Positions 26,910 to 34,200 of a stretch of DNA of 52,509 bases are shown piece by piece (position 1 is the first letter of the stretch; each line of letters starts with the position of its first letter). The position numbers and the translations under genes are program-made. The notes beneath the pieces are model-generated. The model did not search any database, was not told the DNA's origin, and was given only the letters and a program-made list of their open reading frames with translations. The stretch is from a virus: positions 1 to 52,509 of IMG/VR virus record IMGVR_UViG_3300031576_000060; one strand, 5' to 3'.

Positions 26910-27128
26910 ATGAGCAACTTCACGCTGGACACGCTGAGTCGGTCGTTCCTGGAGGAACTGGAATCCACTTTCCGATCGTCCGATCTGGATGGTGCGACAT
27001 GGGTACCGATCGCCGAGAGCCCAAACGGATACCCGGGCGTCGAGGTGCTGCTCGCGTCGCGCAAGCGTTACGTAGTGTACCGGGAGGACGGGTACATCAA
27101 GATCGCGCAGTGCGTGTTCGACGCTTGA
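26910..27128 (+). CDS. Small protein (72 aa) of the plus-strand island
   Basis: ATG at 26910 with GAGGAG upstream. The sequence (MSNFTLDTLSRSFLEELEST, later KRYVVYREDGYIKIAQCVFDA in shorter pieces) suggests a small helix plus a three-stranded sheet. It ends ten bases before the convergent stop of the 494-residue protein; no clear terminator hairpin is visible in that gap. Confidence 0.65.
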   Translation: MSNFTLDTLSRSFLEELESTFRSSDLDGATWVPIAESPNGYPGVEVLLASRKRYVVYREDGYIKIAQCVFDA

Positions 27129-27138
27129 GCGCACACAG

Positions 27139-28623
27139 TCACCTGTCGTGCTGGCACGAGAAGCAGTCGGATGGCTTCTCGAATTCCTCGACCGATCCGC
27201 AGGAGCAACCGGTCCACGTCCCGCGTGATCGGGGCCGTGAACGGCCGCCGGGCTGACCGCAGCTCTGATGACTGGCGCCCTTGTCCTTCGACCAGTTGAT
27301 CATCTCGCCGACGTCGATGTAGCGACCGCAGACCTTGCACGTCCCTCGGAACTTGGCCGGAAAAGCCGCCTCGCGGCGCGCCACCCCCACGGACGCGGAC
27401 ATCCGCTCGAAGTCGGCGAATGACGATCCGCACGACCCGCATGAGCCACCAGGCCCAACCGGCTCGTCACAGCCTGGGCACCGGACATCGTCCTGCTGGG
27501 CCGTCTTGGACGCCTCCGTGAGGCTGCGGAGGGGATCGACGCTCCCGTGCCCCATGGCGACCTGGTCGAGATCGTCGGGCGTGGTGGCGTCGACGTACTG
27601 GTCGGCGCAGTCGGGGCAGAGGAGCCCCTCACCCGCCATCTCGTACCCGTCGGTCGCGTCGCGCCCACACGACCGGCAGGTCGCTGATGGCTCACGGCGC
27701 TCGTCCTCTTCGGGGTCGCGCGCGGTCTTCTCGCCCGAGTCTTCGGTCGGTTTGGCCGACGGGATCGACGGGATCGTGAGCCCCTGGGCCGTCCTGTCGA
27801 CGCTCCCGTCCCGCTGCTCCGCGCACGCCTCGCACTCGCCGGACGCCCCCTTCCAATCGCCAGCGGGCGGCGCGCCGCCACACATCGAGCACTCCGTCTT
27901 GCCATCGAACGTGCCGGAGGCGACCCGGGCGAACTTGACGCTCGCGGACCCGCAGTCCGGACAACCCGGATTGCCGTCCTGGTCGACGAACTCGTCGCGC
28001 GGCGCGAACCACCCGCACGCCCCGCACTCCGCCATGCCGGGCTCGACTTGTGCGGTCCTGGTAGCTGTCATCCGGTAGGCGGTCGGGAGGGCCGTGTCGA
28101 ACTTGTCGATCGATCCGACGAACCCGCACCCGATGCACCGGGTCGAGTCCACGTCCGCCATCTTGGCGGCCATCTCGCCCGACCCCCACGTCTGACCGGA
28201 CGACTGGATCGCCCGGTTGGTCCCGCAGGCCGGACAGACGAGCGCGCGGAACGCGGCCTGGTGGACAAGCCGCTCGAACGCGTCGACCGACATCCCTTTC
28301 GCCACCGCCATCGGAATGGTTGTTGCGGTCTCTCCGCTTGTATGTAGCGGGGCGCCCGAAAGTACGCGCGCGATCTTCCCGTACCCGACCTTGTCCCCCT
28401 CCTTGATGCCGTGCGCCCGGCAGAACCCACCCGCCACCTCGACGACCGCGGCGGTCCGCGGGTAGCTCCAGTGTCGCAGATCACCTGGCTGTAGGTTGTG
28501 GACGATCTTACCGATTGTCCCATCCGCACGAATGAAAACGATGTCCAACGGAAACTGGACCCCTGCCATCCAGAAGGTCTCGTGGCGCTCCAATGCTTCA
28601 CGCCGCAATGCTTCACGCCGCAT
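27139..28623 (-). CDS. C-terminal half of a split DUF192 domain fused to a zinc-ribbon protein
   Basis: A 494-residue protein. The first about 85 residues are the C-terminal half of DUF192: ERHETFWMAGVQFPLDIVFI, then RADGTIGKIV, VEVAGGF and HGIKEGDKV. The matching N-terminal half lies on the other side of the HNH gene (29284-29577). The rest has zinc ribbons (CPACG 130, CIGCG 163, CGACG 200 and later pairs) and a C-terminal finger CKVCGRYIDVGEMINWSK shared with the plus-strand gene at 25782. RTAQ (189-192), DRTAQ and KTAQ motifs separate segments. ATG at 28623 has AAGGGG upstream, so this half can be translated on its own. Confidence 0.72.
   Translation of the reverse strand: MRREALRREALERHETFWMAGVQFPLDIVFIRADGTIGKIVHNLQPGDLRHWSYPRTAAVVEVAGGFCRAHGIKEGDKVGYGKIARVLSGAPLHTSGETATTIPMAVAKGMSVDAFERLVHQAAFRALVCPACGTNRAIQSSGQTWGSGEMAAKMADVDSTRCIGCGFVGSIDKFDTALPTAYRMTATRTAQVEPGMAECGACGWFAPRDEFVDQDGNPGCPDCGSASVKFARVASGTFDGKTECSMCGGAPPAGDWKGASGECEACAEQRDGSVDRTAQGLTIPSIPSAKPTEDSGEKTARDPEEDERREPSATCRSCGRDATDGYEMAGEGLLCPDCADQYVDATTPDDLDQVAMGHGSVDPLRSLTEASKTAQQDDVRCPGCDEPVGPGGSCGSCGSSFADFERMSASVGVARREAAFPAKFRGTCKVCGRYIDVGEMINWSKDKGASHQSCGQPGGRSRPRSRGTWTGCSCGSVEEFEKPSDCFSCQHDR
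28591..28620 (-). repeat. Perfect 15-bp tandem duplication at the DUF192 re-start
   Basis: Two abutting identical 15-base units encode REALRREAL at the N-terminus of the 494-residue protein and overlap the stop of the HNH gene. It may be a footprint of HNH insertion or slippage. Confidence 0.8.
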
Positions 28624-29287
28624 GACTCAACCCCTTCGCCAAAAACTCGGCCGCGGTCAAGTTGTGCTTACGTGCGTTGCACCGCCTGCACGCGCAGCAC
28701 AAGTTCTCTGGCCAGTTAGTCGGTGATAGCTCAGGCCGCGAGATCGGGATCTTGTGATCGACCTGATAGCCACCGCGCAGATCGTCACCACAGTAAAAAC
28801 AGCGGCCACCTTGTTCTTCGTACAGGCGCAAGATGTCCGATGGTGTGAAAGAACCCGGGAGTCCAGCCAGAAACGCGCGACGTCTCGCAGCACGCGCTCG
28901 ATTCAGCTCGGGGTGCGTCTTGCTCCACTTCGCACAGGCAGTGCGTACTGCATCGGGATGACGCAGCCAGCGGCGTACACCCTCAGCTCGTTTGGCAGCA
29001 AGGCGTTCTTCTTCAGTCCGGACCGGGCGTAGCGCGCGTGGCGGTTTCGCAACAACGATCATCTCACGCCGAGCCCTCACACGCCGCTTGTACGGCTCCG
29101 GATTCCGCGCGTAGCGATCCCTATCGTACGCACGAGCTGCCTCCAAGTTCTGGGTTCGTCGCGCCTTGAGCACCTGCTGATTGCATTCGCGGCAGATCGG
29201 GTAGAGGCCATCACAACGATTCTTGTCGCGAGGGAAGAAGTCAGGGCTGGCAGGTCGCTCCTGCCGGCATGTTGAGCAACGCTTCAC
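28613..29287 (-). CDS. Free-standing HNH homing endonuclease splitting the DUF192 gene
   Basis: A 224-residue protein starting at GTG (GTGA overlap with the DUF192 N-terminal stop; GGAGGT three bases upstream). It has an N-terminal zinc finger (KRCSTCRQERP, then CRECNQQV), a basic helical middle and a C-terminal HNH nuclease: GGRCFYCGDDL, QVDHKIPIS and CCACRRCNARKH. It resembles the HNH gene beside the terminase in both fingers and core. It separates two halves of one domain and leaves no room for a group I intron. Confidence 0.88.
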   Translation of the reverse strand: MKRCSTCRQERPASPDFFPRDKNRCDGLYPICRECNQQVLKARRTQNLEAARAYDRDRYARNPEPYKRRVRARREMIVVAKPPRALRPVRTEEERLAAKRAEGVRRWLRHPDAVRTACAKWSKTHPELNRARAARRRAFLAGLPGSFTPSDILRLYEEQGGRCFYCGDDLRGGYQVDHKIPISRPELSPTNWPENLCCACRRCNARKHNLTAAEFLAKGLSHAA

Positions 29288-29577
29288 TTCACCTCCGGAA
29301 GGAACAGCATGCCGGCCGCCGGATGGAGTTGGTCGCGCCCCTGAAGCCCCTCGGCCCTCTTGGCCGGACTCCTGGCGACCTCGACGGTCACCTCGGTGAC
29401 GGGCTTGGGGTCGCCCGCGGAGTAAAACCACACGATCACGTGCGGCGTCGCCGTAGCCCATGACCCAGCCGTCCGCGTAGGCATCTTGGCAACACCCACA
29501 CGGCCCGCCAGCCTGCCTGCCAGCCGCGTGGCAACGTCTGGATCCACAACATCGGGACGCTTCGGATCGACGGCCAT
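29284..29577 (-). CDS. N-terminal half of a split DUF192 domain
   Basis: A 97-residue protein; ATG at 29577 with GGAGT upstream. Its last about 35 residues match the DUF192 start: VTVEVARSPAKRAEGLQGRD and AAGMLFLPE, the usual VEVA..PxxRxxGLxxR...GMLF pattern. It then stops at VEVK-TGA where the HNH gene begins. The continuation of the domain is found at the start of the protein at 27139-28623. The first about 55 residues are an unassigned basic extension. Whether the halves assemble is unknown. Confidence 0.75.
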   Translation of the reverse strand: MAVDPKRPDVVDPDVATRLAGRLAGRVGVAKMPTRTAGSWATATPHVIVWFYSAGDPKPVTEVTVEVARSPAKRAEGLQGRDQLHPAAGMLFLPEVK

Positions 29578-29599
29578 CGGGGTCTACTCCGTTCCCTCG

Positions 29600-30035
29600 C
29601 TACGCGATGTCTTCCGGTGCATCTTCCCACCGTATGTGCTTGTCGATCGATGACATCCGGCCATTCATAAGAGCGAACCGCAACTCCGGATGTCTCGCGA
29701 ACGGCTTGATGTGATCCGCGTTGATCCTGCCGCCGCGCGCTCCGCAACTCTGGGGATTCCGAGATCCTTCGCCTATGCTCAGGCGAGAAGAACCGATCGG
29801 CCAGTACCGCGGAGAGTTTCGCGCGCGTCTCTGGGCTCAATGGGTGTCGGAGCTTCTGCTTGGTCTCCTCACTGATGGTCTTGCCCTTGTGCGCCTCAGA
29901 CTGCTTTCTCCTCGATACCGGACTGCCGCATCGCCGCTTGGCTGCCTCCGACATCTTCTTTCGGGCGGCCTCGGTATGGCGCTTCCCCCAGAATGGGTTC
30001 TCCGTACCGGCCTTGCCGCGTAGCTTGGCAGCCAT
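29600..30035 (-). pseudogene. Decayed NUMOD3-HNH homing endonuclease
   Basis: The N-terminal half, from an ATG at 30035, has NUMOD3-like repeats: ENPFWGKRHTEAARKKMSEA, SEAHKGKTISEETKQKL and SPETRAKLS. The HNH half is in another frame: SCGARGGRINADHIKPF, RHPELRFALMNGR, ending at a TAG at 29602-29600. The first Cys pair of the HNH is missing at the join, and the NGRxLCxxCH end is replaced. A deletion with frameshift best explains this. The uninterrupted first frame continues to 29436 but that tail is shadow sequence over the DUF192 half. Confidence 0.7.
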
Positions 30036-30044
30036 ACCCGAACC

Positions 30045-30809
30045 CTACTCCTCTTCGTTGACGATACGGCGGAGGTCCTGTGGGTCGAGCTGGAGGTCCT
30101 CGACCGCCTTGAGGAGGGCGGCGCGCGTCTTCATCTTCTTGGCCCCCTTCACCTCGAACGTGGTGACGACCCGGCGGAGCTGGTCGTCCGTCAGGTCGTC
30201 GGGGGCGAGGGCTGGCGCTTCGGCGACTGGGGTGTCGCGGGTCGGTTCTGGCGCAGGTTCGTCCCACATGCGCGACTCCATCAGGTCGGCCGGCTCGACC
30301 AGCCGGTCTTCCTTGTTGGCGGGCTGGCGCGCCCCTTCCGCATGCCGCGCTTGCTCCGCCTGCTTGGCGGCGATCCGGGTCTTGCGAGACGACTCGAACA
30401 GTTGGTCGAGGCTCTCGTCCCCCTTGACGGGCGTGGCCTGGCTGGCCCGCTTGGCCGCTTCCGCCTGCTCGATCGCCCGCCCCTCCGCCACCAGCTTGGC
30501 GCGCTCCTGGGCCGCCTCCTCCGCCACGTTCTTGGCGGTCGCGCGCTCCGCCTGACCGGCCAGGTCGGCGGCGCGGTCCTGCTCGTCCACCACCACCTGG
30601 GCCTTCGCGCGCGCGAGCGCATCGAAGTCGATGTCCTGGATCTGGATGATGCCGGGCGTCAGGTACTTGCGGAGCTGCACGTCCCGCATGACGTCGTTGG
30701 GGTCGCGGAAGTGGTCGGCCACCCGGAAGATGCCGCCGGGCATGAGCCGCCCCTGATTGAGCGACACGACCATCTGGCTGACGTTGACGATCGCCTTCTC
30801 GGTGGCCAT
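30045..30809 (-). CDS. Helical/coiled-coil virion-type protein (254 aa)
   Basis: ATG at 30809 with AGGAG upstream. Residues about 1-60 form a compact start (VVSLNQGRLMPGGIFRVADH); about 65-160 are a long Ala/Glu/Gln/Arg-rich helix or coiled coil; the last 45 residues (FEVKGAKKMKTRAALLKAVE) look like a small helical domain. It is coupled with the 127-residue gene before it. No catalytic motif; structural role inferred. Confidence 0.65.
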   Translation of the reverse strand: MATEKAIVNVSQMVVSLNQGRLMPGGIFRVADHFRDPNDVMRDVQLRKYLTPGIIQIQDIDFDALARAKAQVVVDEQDRAADLAGQAERATAKNVAEEAAQERAKLVAEGRAIEQAEAAKRASQATPVKGDESLDQLFESSRKTRIAAKQAEQARHAEGARQPANKEDRLVEPADLMESRMWDEPAPEPTRDTPVAEAPALAPDDLTDDQLRRVVTTFEVKGAKKMKTRAALLKAVEDLQLDPQDLRRIVNEEE

Positions 30810-30812
30810 GGC

Positions 30813-31196
30813 CTACTCCTTGGAGGGCTTGGCCGGCTTCGTTTCGGCCTTGGCGTCTGGGCGGGCCCGTGCCGCCTCCTTGATCTTGCGCCGGTGCTCC
30901 AGCACCTTCTCGACCCGCACCTCTTCGGGGTCGCTCTCGTTCCACACGCGCCCGACGTTCCCGACCTTCAGGGTGGTGTCGCGTTCGTACATCTTGAGCG
31001 CGCCATGGTCGGTCAACCCCTTGACCGACTCGTTCGTGCGGGCCGCCTCGACGTCCGCGCCTCCCCCGGTCTTCCGGAAGAAACCGGCGACCGGCCGGAC
31101 CGACCCGGGCGCAATCCCGCGGACCTGGTCGCCGACCTTGATGGAGACGAACGCGGTCGAGACGTTCTCGAAGACCCATTCCTTGACGGTCGCCAT
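30813..31196 (-). CDS. Small protein (127 aa), unknown function
   Basis: ATG at 31196 with GGAGAGGG upstream. The first 75 residues (EWVFENVSTAFVSIKVGDQV, then VAGFFRKTGGG) look like a beta-rich fold; the C-terminal 40 residues are a Lys/Ala/Glu-rich tail. It lies four bases before the next gene and directly after the giant 1,619-residue protein, in one transcription unit. Confidence 0.65.
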   Translation of the reverse strand: MATVKEWVFENVSTAFVSIKVGDQVRGIAPGSVRPVAGFFRKTGGGADVEAARTNESVKGLTDHGALKMYERDTTLKVGNVGRVWNESDPEEVRVEKVLEHRRKIKEAARARPDAKAETKPAKPSKE

Positions 31197-31208
31197 GTTG
31201 TCCCTCTC

Positions 31209-34200
31209 CTACTCGGTCGCTTCGGCAGGCGCGACCTGCGGGGCCGCCTGCTCGCTCGTCATGAACGAAACGGTCGCGATGCCAGCGTCGACATCGATGT
31301 CTTCCACGGTGGGGTCGGCGCTGAACCCCCAGTTCTTCGTCGAGTTGCGGTCGGTCGCCTGCCGCTGGCCGATCTCGCGCGTCACGTACGAGCGGATCTG
31401 CTGCTTGATCCCCTCGGTCGACATGGCCGCAAGCGACTCGGGCTCCCACGAGAGATCCCAGACGACACGGTCGCCTTTGCTCCGCTCGTTCGACTTCTCG
31501 AACTGGATGCCGGCTGCGGCGGGCGGCATGCCAAGCGGCTGGGCGCGACGACGAGATGCGCTCGCGTCGAGCGGCTCGCACTCCGGGCAGCCAGGCAGGT
31601 CGATGCCGTACGGCTTTCCCGGGACCGGCCTGGATCGCTGCTGGGCCTGCCGGCCCCCAACCGCCGCGACACACGCGGGGCACCAGAACTCTTCGGCCGA
31701 CAGGTTGCCGGAGCCCTGGCCGCCCGACTCCTGGTAGACGTCGCGATGCACGTACGTCATGGCGCCCGGCGCGACGGGCTGGCCGCACAGCGTCGTGTCG
31801 AAGTCGTCGGTGATGTGGGTCGCGTCCGCCTGTGCCTGGTGGACCGCCGCGTCGAACCAGCCGCCCGGCGCCTCGCCCCCCTCATCCCGGTAGGTGCAGT
31901 CGCGGCACTGGTACCCCTTCGCCTTCTCCTGCGCGGAGATGGCGTCCGGCTTCCCGCACGACGGGCACGGATACCGCTTGCCCCGCTGCGCTTCCTTCTC
32001 GTTGTCCTCGGACGGCTTGGCCTTCCCGTCCGACTTCTCCTTCATCTTCTTCTTGAACTTGTCGTCCGAGATGTCGTCGTACCAGGCGGCCAGCCGCTCG
32101 AACACGCTCGCGTCCTTCGCGAGGTCGATGTCGTAGCTGCCGCACTTCGGGCACTTGGGCTCCGGCGAACTCGTCTTGAACGTCTTGCCGCACTCCAGGC
32201 ACTCGACCGACATCTTGTCGGCCGCGTCCTTGTCGTGCCCCCACTCACGATCGATCTCCTCGAAGAAGTCGCTGACCCGCTCGTCCGGCTGGTCGAACGG
32301 ATGGTCGATCCCCCACTCCTTCGCCTTGTCCTCGACGAACCGCTGGTACTCGTTCTTGTCGGCCTCGCGGGTCGTGTCCTCGAACGTCTCGGGGCCCTCG
32401 GGGGTCTCGTCCATGGTGACGGGACCGCCGAGCGGCGCGTCGGGGGCGGGCGGAGCAGCTCGGCGGCGCGCCTGGATGCTGGTCACCGCGTCCGACCCGC
32501 ACTCCGGGCAAGTCCAGTAATCGTCCTTCGTGACCTCGAACCGGTTGTTGCACTGCTGGCACCGGACCTTCGTCGGACCTTCGGTCGGGGTCGGGTTGGA
32601 GTAGGGCTTGTACTTCTCCGGCTGGTAGTCGGCGTCCTGCTCGAACGACTCGTCCGGCTGCTCGTCCATCTGGCCGAGCTGCTGCATCCCACGGGTCGCG
32701 CAGTAGAACGACGGGGTGCCATCATCGTCGTCCCCGAACCCCCCGTTCATCCGCTGCTGGTCCGACGCCTTCATAGGCGCCGTGCTGGTCTCGGCCCACG
32801 CCTGACCCTCTTGGTCCATGCCGTACGCATCGGCCCGCTGGCATTCACCATCACCCTCGATCGAACAGCCGGCCTGCTCGCAATCACCGCAGAGCGCTGG
32901 CTTGCCATCCCCGTCGATCGCGACATCGAAGCAGTCGCGGCACGCGCAGTCCGTGTAGCCCGATGCCACCCGACCACCGGTCGCATCCTTGATGGCGTCC
33001 TGTTGGGCGGCCTTGTCGTACCCGCCGACCGCCGGATGGCACGGGCAGTCGCAAGGCCACGGGCACTTGTCCAGCGCGCTCGACAGCCCGGATTCCGGCC
33101 CGTCGTACTCGTGGCACGGGCAGTCACAGGCCCCCTCGCACGAGTCGATCGCATTCGACAGGTACGATGCACGACGGCTCGCCTGCTTCCCCATCGCCGC
33201 TTCGCACTCTGGGCACCAGCCCATGTACTCCCGGACGCTCGGGTCGGTGCGCTCCCACACGACCGGGTCGCTCACCCCCATCGTCCCCGGATCCACCGGC
33301 TGACCACAGAGGGTTGTGCGCTTGTCCTTGCTGATGTGCAGCGGTTCTTCTCCGGATGGTGGCTGCTGATCCATCGCCCACGGCTCGGGCCCAGTCGCTC
33401 GCCGGCTCTTCTTCCAATGCGCTGGCGCAGCGTCCCTGAGTTCGTAACCCTTCTCCCTCGCCCATTCGATCAGGGAGTTGGGATCCTCGGAAGCCGCACC
33501 ATCCACGTACTGGTCGTTCGCATCGAACACGTCGATGCGCCAATACCCCGGGCCCCCACTGATGACTCCGTAGCTCCCATTGACCCCCTGCGCTCGCCTA
33601 CTCGCCCCACTGGGCGTACCGACGCCTGTCTCTACCGGGGCACCTGCTGACGGGGCACCGCTAGGGGTCTTGCGCTTCGGCTTCCATCCGAACTCATCGC
33701 CCCGCTCGGGCCCCTCGTCGCCCGTGTCGGCCGCCCGGCCCGCCACATCGCTGGGCCCGACGATCGCGTCCAGTTCGCGGGCGTACTCCTCGAACAACGG
33801 GTCGCCGGTCGTCTCGTCCACCCCCGCCATCGCTTCGGCGTCGTAGCCGCACGCCTGGCACGTGCCGGTGCCGGGCGACCACTGAGGGACGGGTGCATCG
33901 CACAGTGGGCAACCGTCTTCGCCGCCCTCCTGCTCGACCTCATCCATGAACTGGCCGCGCTTCTGCCCGACCCGCGGGCTCGACGTCTCCTGCTCGATGG
34001 CAGCCGCCAACCACTGCTCGGCGAACGCCTGCGCCTCTTCGAGCGACCCGAACTTCCGCCCGTTCGCCGCGTCCACCCACGTGAACACGTCGTACGTGTC
34101 GAACTTGAACTCGCCGCCCCGCCCATCGATCCGCATCGGCACCTTGATGGGCCGGCCACCCTGGATGTCGATCGGGACCTTGGCCTCCGACGCCCACACG

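Noticed and set aside
28613-29577. Group I intron or intein between the DUF192 halves
   Set aside because: The HNH frame fills the interval, no splicing blocks are seen, and the halves are not in a frame that simple removal would join.
30342-33650. Plus-strand open frame of about 1,100 codons
   Set aside because: It is antisense to clear Cys-rich coding sequence, is Arg/Leu/Val-rich without motifs, and is a normal by-product of high GC.
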